NCBI GenBank assembly: GCA_963804865.1
Contig: CAWDSH010000042.1
Location: forward strand, 496,001-560,000
Length of the DNA: 64,000 nucleotides
Direction of reading: 5' to 3'
Source of the DNA: CAVVEQ01 sp963804865
GTDB lineage: Bacteria; Chloroflexota; Anaerolineae; Anaerolineales; Anaerolineaceae
Under the pieces are notes generated by a model that searched no databases, was not told where the DNA came from, and worked only from the letters and a program-made list of their open reading frames with translations. Below are positions 55,542 through 63,600 of this stretch, piece by piece. How positions within the stretch are numbered: the stretch's first letter is position 1; every line of letters begins with the position of its first letter. The position numbers and the translations under genes were made by a program.

Positions 55542-55570
55542 TTGACTTAATAGAATATATGTTCTATTAT
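55542..55570 (+). promoter_or_regulatory. Promoter with overlapping palindromic operator
   Basis: TTGACT, 17-bp spacer, TATTAT. The spacer and -10 contain a perfect inverted repeat AATAGAA-N6-TTCTATT (55549-55568). Its core GAATATATGTTC is one base from the Gram-positive LexA consensus GAACNNNNGTTC, so the downstream transglycosylase may be repressor-controlled. Confidence 0.6.
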
Positions 55571-55598
55571 ATAGAAAACCATACGTATGGAGGTTGCC

Positions 55599-56156
55599 AT
55601 GACACAAACGCGTTGGATGCTTTTACCGGGATTCCTGTTGGGGAGCCTGATGTTGGTATTCTTAACCGGGTTTATTCCACAAAAAGCTGAAAACCGGGAA
55701 TCTCAAATGCGTGACGCTCCTAAGGTTGAAGAGGAAGAGCCATGTGACTTGGGGAGAGGCTTCCCGGAATCCATCGAGCGTTGGTGCAGCCTTGTGGAAT
55801 ATTACGCCAATGAGCAGGGACTGGATCCGGCACTCATCGCTGCGGTGATGTTGCAGGAGAGCGGCGGTGACGAACAGGCTTATTCTTCAAGTGGGGCTGT
55901 CGGATTAATGCAGGTGATGCCCCGCGATGGTCTCGCAGCTAGTTTTTACTGCGGCGGGAATCCCTGTTTTTCCAATCGACCATCGATCGAGGAATTGCTG
56001 GACCCTGAATTTAATATTTCATACGGCACCCGTATGCTGGCAAATTTGCTGGCAAAGAAAGGATCCGTGCGTGACGCACTTTTTGCTTATGGTCCCATGG
56101 ACATGGGATATACATATGCTGATAAAGTCCTCGCGATCTATGATTCTTATCGCTGA
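55599..56156 (+). CDS. Lytic transglycosylase (SLT domain) with N-terminal membrane anchor
   Basis: 185 aa. Signal/anchor helix (LLPGFLLGSLMLVFLTGFI), acidic linker, and a goose-lysozyme-like SLT domain: catalytic Glu in VMLQESGGDEQAYSSSGAVGLMQVMP and a C-terminal AYGPMDMGYTYADKVLAIY. Cleaves peptidoglycan outside the membrane. ATG at 55599 chosen since GGAGG precedes it; the upstream in-frame ATG at 55587 overlaps that site. Confidence 0.92.
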   Translation: MTQTRWMLLPGFLLGSLMLVFLTGFIPQKAENRESQMRDAPKVEEEEPCDLGRGFPESIERWCSLVEYYANEQGLDPALIAAVMLQESGGDEQAYSSSGAVGLMQVMPRDGLAASFYCGGNPCFSNRPSIEELLDPEFNISYGTRMLANLLAKKGSVRDALFAYGPMDMGYTYADKVLAIYDSYR

Positions 56157-56173
56157 ATTTATGGTTTAATCTA

Positions 56174-56590
56174 ATGATGCGGAATGAAAGAATTCCTTTG
56201 ATTGCCTTCTTGCTGGTAATGATAATTATTGCCGGGTGTATTGATCCTCTGGGTTTGATCAAATCCGCTCAAACCGAATTATCGGTAACCATAACCACAG
56301 AAGGATGTGCTGAAGACCAGTGGGTGGTACCCAGCGAGGAAACGATCACTGTGGCTATTGATAATCAAACCGGGGAACAGCGCCAATGGATGGTGATGGG
56401 TCGTCCGGCAACCCCGCCATTTGATTCCGAAGATGAAGAGCGCGTATTCGTGATCCTTCCTGCACCCGCGGGGATGTCCGAGCAGGTTTTCAAGGCACCC
56501 GCGATGGCAGGACAATACCAGGTGTTTTGCGGTATTGCCGGGCAGGTGGATGCCGCTGTTCGCTCACGTTTGGTGGTCGTCAGACCTTGA
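56174..56590 (+). CDS. Cupredoxin-like lipoprotein without clear copper ligands
   Basis: 138 aa. Lipobox IIAGC (Cys22) then a beta-rich domain ending in QYQVFCGIAGQVDAAVRSRLVVV, which mirrors the Cys-loop and last strand of cupredoxins. The usual His ligands are absent (only one Cys and scattered Met), so a copper site is doubtful. Start 56174 or 56177. 17 nt after the transglycosylase gene. Confidence 0.72.
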   Translation: MMRNERIPLIAFLLVMIIIAGCIDPLGLIKSAQTELSVTITTEGCAEDQWVVPSEETITVAIDNQTGEQRQWMVMGRPATPPFDSEDEERVFVILPAPAGMSEQVFKAPAMAGQYQVFCGIAGQVDAAVRSRLVVVRP

Positions 56591-56667
56591 AATCCCTCAG
56601 GGTTGACTTTTGAATCCAATTCTGTTAAAATCTCGCTTGCCTGTTGAAATTTTTCAGGCATGAGATC

Positions 56668-56740
56668 GCGGGCGTAGTTCAGTTGGTAGAACACCTCCTT
56701 GCCAAGGAGAAGGTCGTGGGTTCGAATCCCATCGCCCGCT
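56668..56740 (+). tRNA. tRNA-Gly (anticodon GCC)
   Basis: 73 nt. Acceptor GCGGGCG / CGCCCGC, D-loop AGTTGGTAGA, anticodon stem CTCCT/AGGAG around TTGCCAA, T-arm GTGGGTTCGAATCCCAT, discriminator T. CCA not encoded. Confidence 0.96.
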
Positions 56741-56757
56741 CTCTTTTTTTCAAACCT

Positions 56758-56828
56758 GGCGACGTGGCCAAGCGGCAAGGCAAGGGTCTGCAAAACCCTG
56801 ATCATGGGTTCAAATCCCATCGTCGCCT
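56758..56828 (+). tRNA. tRNA-Cys (anticodon GCA)
   Basis: 71 nt. Acceptor GGCGACG / CGTCGCC, anticodon loop CTGCAAA in an AGGGT/ACCCT stem, T-arm ATGGGTTCAAATCCCAT, discriminator T. 17 nt after tRNA-Gly, probably one transcript. Confidence 0.95.
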
Positions 56829-57029
56829 CCAAAGATTGCGAGCCATCGGGCTCGCTTTTATTTACGATCATGCATTTCGTTGCACTCAACAAACCCCAAC
56901 GTCGCCTCCAAAGATTGCGAGCCATCGGGCTCGCTTTTATTTACGATCATGCATTTCGTTGCACTCAACAAACCCCAACGTCGCCTCCAAAGATCGCGAG
57001 CCATCGGGCTTGCTTTTATTTGTAAATTT
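56821..57029 (+). repeat. 79-bp tandem repeat derived from the tRNA-Cys 3' end and its terminator
   Basis: GTCGCCTCCAAAGAT starts at 56822, 56901 and 56980: two identical 79-bp units and a partial third of about 45 bp with two substitutions. Each unit opens with the tRNA acceptor 3' strand plus discriminator (CGTCGCCT), continues into a terminator hairpin (GCGAGCC-ATCG-GGCTCGC-TTTTATTT), and ends in an AT-rich stretch closing with ACCCCAACG, which resembles the tRNA T-arm sequence. Arose by tandem duplication or integration at the tRNA. Confidence 0.9.
56838..56863 (+). terminator. tRNA operon terminator (first of three copies)
   Basis: GCGAGCC / GGCTCGC stem, 4-nt loop, TTTTATTT tail. Identical copy near 56917-56942, and a third near 56996-57021 with one G-U pair. 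Confidence 0.85.
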
Positions 57030-57089
57030 CAACAGCCATTTCTCTGTGGTTTTCTTAAGCAGACTGAAGAATAATATTCATCTGTACTA

Positions 57090-57119
57090 TTGACATTTCT
57101 GGAAATCTTATGATAAACT
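57090..57119 (+). promoter_or_regulatory. Promoter of the structured leader
   Basis: Perfect TTGACA, 18-bp spacer, TAAACT; an alternative -10 reading is possible. It would start an mRNA leader of about 250 nt ahead of the gene at 57378. Confidence 0.5.
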
Positions 57120-57125
57120 CAGCGC

Positions 57126-57377
57126 GTTATTAATCTATTTTTAATGCGAGGATAAATTGGGTAGCAAAGAACGAAAATCTTTCACCAGGGTCCAGCTTGC
57201 CGGCAACGGCGATGCTGATTACCTACGCGGAGTGCGCCTGTAGACGGCCATTAGAATCCTTTTATCAAAGTGGCCACGGGAGTGCTCCAGGTTCCGTGGC
57301 TTTTTTATTTGTGTTTGCGCATCAGATGCCACGGAAGTTCCGTGGCATTTGATTTGCCCCTTGAAAGGAGGTCCGCC
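57126..57377 (+). promoter_or_regulatory. Long leader with mutually exclusive hairpins (candidate attenuator or riboswitch)
   Basis: A terminator GCCACGG (57273-57279) / CCGTGGC (57294-57300) plus TTTTTTATTT is followed by a second 15-bp hairpin (57321-57335 with 57339-57353) that contains the same GCCACGG/CCGTGGC core and sits just before the ribosome-binding site. CCGTGGC of the first can pair with GCCACGG of the second, giving an antiterminator. No known riboswitch class recognised in the upstream part. Confidence 0.55.
57157..57243 (+). CDS. Possible 28-aa leader peptide
   Basis: TTG start with GAGGA 5 nt upstream, 28 codons then TAG: MGSKERKSFTRVQLAGNGDA followed by DYLRGVRL. Basic, Arg-rich. 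It ends 29 nt before a terminator hairpin, the usual position for an attenuator peptide. Could equally be structured non-coding RNA. Confidence 0.35.
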   Translation: MGSKERKSFTRVQLAGNGDADYLRGVRL

Positions 57378-57863
57378 ATGTTTGAAACATTGATGTGCAA
57401 AGGTGGTTATCGGGTGGATTATTTTATGGTTCAACGCAATATGGAGACATTTGGTTTCTATGTTCGCGGAGAGATCCGTCCGGGTGAGCGATGCGCTCGC
57501 GATGCAAAGCAGCGTTTGTTTGCAGGGTTGCTGATCATCGATCGCTGTCTTGGCAGCAAAAACCTGGCAGGCATCTATCTGGATGTTGATCTGCCAGGCT
57601 ATGCACCCCACTTCGCATTGACGCAGCTGAAAAAAGACCTCCTCGAGTCAAAATTCTCCTGTATATTTATCTATGACCTTGAGGATCTTTTCTCGGAACC
57701 ACGTGAGATCGTTGAGATGATCTCGCTGCGTAAGCAGCTGGGGGATCTGCGAATCATCACGGCAGCTGATCTGGAATACCGGGTGGCAGGTTTTTCAGCA
57801 CGGTCTTTACTGGAAGTAAATGATGCCTGCCTGCCGGCGAAAAATGCCGATGTGATGGCATAA
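57378..57863 (+). CDS. Protein of unknown function behind a structured leader
   Basis: 161 aa, soluble. Strong RBS AAAGGAGG. The centre (QRLFAGLLIIDRCLGS, IYLDVDLPGYAPHFALTQLKKDLLESKFSCIFIYDLEDLFSEPREIVEMI) recalls the N-terminal catalytic fold of serine recombinases (choice of next-codon strand, then DLxxLFSxP), but no catalytic Ser or DNA-binding domain is evident. Not assigned. Followed 15 nt later by a GNAT gene. Confidence 0.72.
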   Translation: MFETLMCKGGYRVDYFMVQRNMETFGFYVRGEIRPGERCARDAKQRLFAGLLIIDRCLGSKNLAGIYLDVDLPGYAPHFALTQLKKDLLESKFSCIFIYDLEDLFSEPREIVEMISLRKQLGDLRIITAADLEYRVAGFSARSLLEVNDACLPAKNADVMA

Positions 57864-57877
57864 ATCAAGGAGCGAGA

Positions 57878-58466
57878 ATGGACAACCAAACTCATCTGAT
57901 CGGATCTGTTTTTGAAACCCGCAACCTGCACCTTACGCCGGTTGACCCGGAGGTGGACGCAGTCATAGAGGCAACCTGGATGACAGACCAGGCTTATGCC
58001 GAAGACCGCCGTCCATCTCCGGCGAGGGCCTGCTTCAGTTTCTGAATTGAAAAAACTGATGCAAGCCGATCTCAAGAAGATGAAGGATTCCGCAACGTTC
58101 ATCCTTTTTGCTGTAAGACGCAAACTGGATGAACAGCTTGTAGGTTTCATCCGTTTTGATTTGATCCTCTGGAACCACCGTTCGGGAAGAATGAAGATCA
58201 TGTTTGGCGGTCAGGAACGTTTCAGCCGGTACGGGAAGGAACTGCTGGATCTGTGCTTGACCTATGTGTTTACTGAAATGAACTTTCACCATATCAGCGT
58301 GGATTATCCCGAGTACCGCCAGGAGGTGATTGACTTGCACCTGGCTGCAGGTTTTCAAGAGGAAGTGCGTCGCAGGCAGGCCCATTATTATCATGGGCGC
58401 TATTGGGATCTCATTCATTTAGGCCTGTTGAAGGACGCCTGGAAAAAGGTTTCAGAGGAGAGCTGA
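57878..58466 (+). CDS. GNAT family acetyltransferase, one frameshift as read
   Basis: ATG at 57878 with AAGGAG upstream. As read, the frame ends after about 55 codons (TGA near 58043) and the remaining GNAT domain lies in the next frame. Dropping one G from GGG at 58026-58028 joins them as SPARPASVSELKKLMQ, for about 195 aa. The C-terminal part has RMKIMFGGQERFSRYGKELLDLCLTYVF (acetyl-CoA loop region, two adjoining pieces) and NFHHISVDYPEYR. Paired with a second GNAT one nucleotide downstream. Confidence 0.8.
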
Positions 58467-58467
58467 C

Positions 58468-59013
58468 ATGGAAATCTACGAAGGTACTCTTGTGAAATTG
58501 GATCCCATTGATCCGGAGAATGACTCGGCCAATATTTCGGCATGGACCAGGGATGGTGAATATGCCCGTCTGGAAGATGCCAATCTTGCCGTGATATATC
58601 CCGAAAATGCAACCAGGGAATACATTGAAAACCAGTTAAAAACCAGCTATTACTTCACCATCCTGACTCGAAAAGAATGCAGGATGATCGGATTTATTGA
58701 ACTGGATGGATTCAACTGGCCGGCACGCGAGGTTTGGGTGGGTATCGGTATCGGCGACCGCGAATTCCAGGGAAGGGGATATGGGACGGACGCGATGCGC
58801 CTGGTGCTGCGTTTTGCATTCCTGGAGTTGAACTTGAACCGGGTGTCACTGACTGTATTTGAATATAACCAACGTGGAATCCGCTCCTATGAGAAAGCTG
58901 GCTTCAAGGTGGAAGGCAGCGAGAGGGAAGCCCTGGAGCGGGATGGAAAAAGATGGGACATGCTTTTCATGGGCATCCTGCGTGAAGATTGGGAAAAGCT
59001 CCCCGAAAAATAG
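58468..59013 (+). CDS. GNAT family acetyltransferase, RimJ/RimL-like
   Basis: 181 aa. Acetyl-CoA site VGIGIGDREFQGRGYGTDAM and NQRGIRSYEKAGFKVEG near the C-terminus, the RimJ/RimL layout for amino-group acetylation of a protein or small molecule. RBS GAGGAG; starts 1 nt after the preceding GNAT, so they are co-translated and may be duplicates. Confidence 0.92.
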   Translation: MEIYEGTLVKLDPIDPENDSANISAWTRDGEYARLEDANLAVIYPENATREYIENQLKTSYYFTILTRKECRMIGFIELDGFNWPAREVWVGIGIGDREFQGRGYGTDAMRLVLRFAFLELNLNRVSLTVFEYNQRGIRSYEKAGFKVEGSEREALERDGKRWDMLFMGILREDWEKLPEK

Positions 59014-59033
59014 GCAAATTATATATTGGGTTG

Positions 59034-59071
59034 ACGAAGTTCCTTGATGGATAAGGGACTTCGTTTTTTTT
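59034..59071 (+). terminator. Rho-independent terminator
   Basis: ACGAAGTTCC / GGGACTTCGT stem (one G-U), 11-nt loop and eight T's. Ends the 57378-59013 operon. Confidence 0.9.
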
Positions 59072-59090
59072 ACAGGTGTATTACCTAGGA

Positions 59091-59118
59091 TTGCTTACAA
59101 ATCCTGTCATGTTATACT
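59091..59118 (+). promoter_or_regulatory. Promoter of the HAD-phosphoesterase pair
   Basis: TTGCTT, 16-bp spacer, TATACT, about 44 nt before the HAD start. Confidence 0.5.
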
Positions 59119-59161
59119 GGGTGACCAAAACCAGATTTTTTATAGAAATGGAAATTCGAGC

Positions 59162-59773
59162 ATGGGAATTGAAGTAATAAAAGCCATCATCTGGGACATG
59201 GGTGGCGTGATCTTGAGGTCAGAGGATTTTATACCCCGGGCAAATCTTGCAGCGAGATTGGGTGTAACGCGCCGGGCTTTGGAGGATGCTGTATTCCAGA
59301 GTCCTTCTGCCATTCAAGCCTCCCTGGGTGAGATCACCACTCAAACACATTGGCAGAATATCGCTACCCGGTTTGGATTGGATGAAAAAGGATTGATGGA
59401 TTTTAAAAATGATTTCTGGCACGGTGATCAGCTGGATGAAAAACTGGTGGCATATATACGCAATCTAAAAGCAAATTATCGAACGGGATTGTTGAGCAAT
59501 GCATGGAGCGATACACGAAAAATGCTCACGGATCAGCATCCCTGCCTGGATGCTTTCCATGAAGCCATCTTCTCCGCAGAAGTCAATTTGATGAAACCCG
59601 ATCCGCGTATTTATCATTTGATTTTGCAGAAACTCGAAGTCCTACCTCATGAAGCCATATTTGTGGATGATTTCCCGGAGAATATTGAGGGCGCAAATGC
59701 GATTGGCATCCACGGAATTCAGTTCATTTCACGCGAGCAGACGATCTCCGAGGTGAATCAACTTTTATCATGA
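59162..59773 (+). CDS. HAD family hydrolase (YihX/epoxide-hydrolase-N-like)
   Basis: 203 aa. Motif I IIWDMGGV (nucleophile Asp), motif II LLSNAWSD, motif III Lys in LMKPDPRIY, motif IV FVDDFPENIEGA. Typical of small-molecule phosphatases of HAD subfamily IA. Its stop overlaps the next start (ATGA). Confidence 0.9.
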   Translation: MGIEVIKAIIWDMGGVILRSEDFIPRANLAARLGVTRRALEDAVFQSPSAIQASLGEITTQTHWQNIATRFGLDEKGLMDFKNDFWHGDQLDEKLVAYIRNLKANYRTGLLSNAWSDTRKMLTDQHPCLDAFHEAIFSAEVNLMKPDPRIYHLILQKLEVLPHEAIFVDDFPENIEGANAIGIHGIQFISREQTISEVNQLLS

Positions 59774-60405
59774 AGCGGGAGATCGAACGGATTAATAACG
59801 CAGTCTCCGCTAATGTCATCAAAACCATCGGGGTGATCGCGGATACCCACATTCCGGACCGAGCCAACTCGCTGCATCCCTCGATTCTTCCAATTTTCAT
59901 TGAGAATAAAGTTGATATCATTTTGCATGCCGGGGATATATGCAACCAGCACGTTCTTGATCGTTTGGGAAAAATTGCGAATGTAAAAGCCGTTCGCGGA
60001 AACCGGGATTGGTTTTTTGAGCCAGCCCTTCCCATGCAGATGGAATTGGAAATGATGGGGATTAAAATATTACTCACCCACGGGCATGCAAACTTTTGGC
60101 ATTACCTTGAAGATAAGATTGACCATACCCTGCGAGGTTACCGATTTGCGAGGTATGAGAAGCTTTTCCTGACAGAATATTCGCAGAATTTGGTCTTTAT
60201 TTTTGGTCATAGCCACGCAACAGAAAACAGGTGGGTAAAGGATCGCCTTTTCTTCAATCCAGGCTCAGCCAGCATGGGATGGAACAAAAAGGTGGAACCC
60301 AGCATCGGCCTGATCGAATTTTTCTCGGATGGCGAGATCAACGGGAGGATCATCCCGCTCACCGGTTGGGAGGTCCGTAATCATGAATGGCGGGAATGTG
60401 ATTAG
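59770..60405 (+). CDS. YfcE/MJ0936-type metallophosphoesterase
   Basis: 211 aa. Full dinuclear metal set: ADTHIPD, HAGDIC, GNRDW, THGHAN, FGHSHA, then FNPGSAS. Members hydrolyse phosphodiesters of nucleotides. Translationally coupled to the HAD hydrolase, so the pair may act in sequence on one substrate. Confidence 0.92.
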   Translation: MKREIERINNAVSANVIKTIGVIADTHIPDRANSLHPSILPIFIENKVDIILHAGDICNQHVLDRLGKIANVKAVRGNRDWFFEPALPMQMELEMMGIKILLTHGHANFWHYLEDKIDHTLRGYRFARYEKLFLTEYSQNLVFIFGHSHATENRWVKDRLFFNPGSASMGWNKKVEPSIGLIEFFSDGEINGRIIPLTGWEVRNHEWRECD

Positions 60406-60510
60406 AAAGGTCGTTATTAAGTCACCAGTTTTTATTCTTCTTTCCAAAGGGTGGTTTTTGGGTGTAATATTAAGGAACCGAGCGTTGAAAATCCAATTTA
60501 AAAGTCGTTC

Positions 60511-60538
60511 TTGACCAATTCTATATGCGTGATATAAT
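60511..60538 (+). promoter_or_regulatory. rpoB promoter
   Basis: TTGACC, 16-bp spacer, perfect TATAAT, 78 nt before rpoB. Shows that rpoB has its own promoter here and is not preceded by rplJ/rplL. Confidence 0.75.
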
Positions 60539-60615
60539 CAAAATTTGCGCATCCACCCCGGATGCGGTCGTAGTTATTTAATTTCATAAGCACACCGTTT
60601 TTCCAGGAGCTATCG

Positions 60616-63600
60616 ATGGCATCTCAATTACCGATCAAATCGTATGCGCGCATACCTTCAATTTTCAATCTTCCCAATCTGATCGAAGTCCAACTTGATT
60701 CTTTTGCCCGTTTAAAACGCGACGGTCTTAAAGATCTATTTGAGGAAATTTCCCCGATCGAATCATACAACAAGGGGATGAAGTTATTCTTCCCCAGCAA
60801 GAATCCCGAGCTCAAATCATGGGATCTCAAGTACTGGTTTGCGGAACCCAAGCACACCATTGAGGAGTGCGTAGAACGCGATCTAACTTACGCCAGCCCA
60901 CTTTGGGTGCACGTTCTGCTGGCTGGACCGGATATCCCTGAACCAATCAAATCAGAGATCTTCCTCGGCGATTTCCCTGAGATGACGGAAAAAGGTACGT
61001 TCATCATCAATGGGACCGAACGGGTGGTTGTATCCCAGTTGATTCGTTCGCCTGGTGTGTACTTTGAAGCCCAAGTGGATCGTACCACTGGCAGGCGGAT
61101 GGCAATGGCGAAATTGATCCCCGATCGCGGTGCCTGGATGGAATTCGAAACCCGCAAGAATGATTACATCATTCTCAAATTCAACCGCAAGCGCACCGTC
61201 CCGATCACGATTTTCCTGCGAGCCCTGGCTGCGGTGGATGATGGTATATCTGAATCCCCCATGAAAGCAGGAACCGACGAAGAATTGATCGCCCTCTTCC
61301 AGGACGTGGACAAGGATCCGGATCGTCTCTTCATCCCCACCACCATCGGGCAGGAACCCGCCTGGGATCTTTCCCGCAATACGAAAATTGCTGAAGCCGC
61401 ACTGTTGGAATTTTTCCGCAGAATGCGCCCGGGTGATCCCGCAACGATCGAGAACGCGAAGCAATTCCTCGAGGAACAGCTCTTTGATCAACGTCATTAC
61501 GACCTTGAAAGAGTGGGTCGCTACAAACTCAACCAGAAGCTCGATCTTACGGATAGAGTGCCGGTCAGTCATCGCAATGTTACCAAGTGGGATATCGTTT
61601 ACCTTGTCCGCCGCATGATCATGATCAACAACGAAATGGAAGACAAGGATGATATCGATCATCTCGGCAACCGTCGCGTAAAGACTGTTGGGGAACTTAT
61701 CCAGAACAAGCTGCGCATTGGTTTGCGCCGCATGGAACGGGTGATCAAGGAACGCATGTCCATCCGTGATCAGGATCAGATTTCCCCCACCAGTTTGGTT
61801 AATATTCGACCAGTGGTGGCTGCACTGCGTGAATTCTTTGGCTCTAGCCAGCTATCGCAATTCATGGACCAAACCAATCCGCTGGCAGAGCTGCGCCATA
61901 AACGTACATTATCCGCGTTGGGTCCCGGTGGTTTACGCCGGGAACGCGCCGGGTTCGATGTTCGCGATGTGCACCATTCGCATTACGGACGCATTTGCCC
62001 CATTGAAACACCTGAAGGTCCGAACATTGGCTTGATCGGACGCCTGGCATGTTTTGCGCGCGTTAATGAATATGGTTTCATCGAGACTCCATACCGGCGC
62101 GTCCTGCGCAACCTTGCATCCGATGATCCCCGCCTGTTGGGACGCAAACTTCGCGAAACCCTCACTCACCCCAAATCAGGGGAGGTGATCGCGAAGCAGG
62201 ATCAGCGCATCGACGAAAAGATGTTCAAGGATATCAAGAAGCTCAAACTTGAAAATATTAGTGTAGTCCCATTCATCTCGGAAGAGGTGGAATATCTTTC
62301 GGCTGATGCCGAAGATAAATTTGTGATCGCCCAGGCAAACACACCCTTGACCCTGGAAATGGAATTTGGGGTGGAGCGCATTTCCTGCCGCCACCATTCC
62401 GATTTCATCATTTCCGGTTCAGAAGCCGTGAACTATATGGATGTGGCTCCACATCAGGTGGTTGGAATCAGCGCAGCGCTGATCCCCTTTCTGGAGCACG
62501 ACGATGCCAATCGCGCCTTGATGGGCTCGAACATGCAGACCCAGGCTGTGCCGTTGGTCAACCCGGACGTACCGCTGGTATCCACTGGCATGGAAGCTTT
62601 CGCAGCCATGGATTCAGGTCAGGTGGTTGTTGCCGAAGAGGACGGCGAAGTCCTTTCAGTAACTGGAAAGGATATTGTCGTCAAATCAGGCAGCGGATCG
62701 AGAAAGTATTCCTTACGAAAATATTCACGCTCCAATCAGAGCACTTGTATCGACCAACGCCCGGCAGTGGTGAAGGGGCAGAGACTTCATAAAAACGATA
62801 TCATTGCCGATTCATCCTCAACGGTATCCGGCAACCTGGCGCTTGGACAGAATGTGGTGGTTGCTTTCGTTTCATGGGAAGGCGGCAATTTTGAAGATGC
62901 CATCCTGATCTCCGAAAAATTGGTGCAGGATGACCGCTTCACCTCGGTGCACATCGAGAAATATGAAGTGGAAGCCCGCGATACCAAGCTGGGTCCTGAA
63001 GAGATCACCCGCGATATCCCCAATGTTGGCGAGGAAGCCATCAAGGATCTGGATGAAACCGGGATCATTCGCATTGGTGCTGAAGTTGGACCCAACGATA
63101 TCCTGGTCGGCAAAATCACCCCGAAAGGTGAAAAGGAACTTACCCCTGAAGAGCGCCTGCTGCGCGCCATTTTCGGAGAAAAATCCCGTGATGTGAAAGA
63201 TACATCCCTGCGCATGCCGCATGGTGAACGCGGAAAAGTGGTTGACGTTAAAGTCTTCACCCGCGCCGAAAATACCGATCTTTCAGCCGGCGTGGATAAG
63301 ATGGTGCGCGTATCTGTTGCACAGCACCGCAAGATCACCTCGGGTGACAAGATGGCCGGGCGGCACGGAAACAAAGGTGTCGTTTCCCGCGTCGTCTCCG
63401 TGGAAGATATGCCCTACCTGGCGGATGGTTCCCCGGTTGATATCATCCTAAATCCCCTGGGTGTTCCTGGTCGTATGAATATTGGGCAGGTACTTGAAAC
63501 CCACCTGGGCTGGGCTGCCAGCCGGCTCGGATTCCGGGCGATCACTCCTGTTTTTGATGGCGCCACGGAAGCTGAGATTGAAGCGGAACTGGCCCGCGCC

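Noticed and set aside
56821..57029. CRISPR array
   Set aside because: Units are contiguous 79-bp copies with no unique spacers between them.
56644..57093. 149-codon frame across the two tRNA genes and the 79-bp repeats
   Set aside because: Runs through tRNA genes and terminators; the repeat causes the repeated peptide.
57378..57863. Serine recombinase marking a mobile element next to the tRNA repeats
   Set aside because: Only a loose resemblance to the resolvase fold; catalytic Ser and a DNA-binding domain are not seen, and no element ends are visible.
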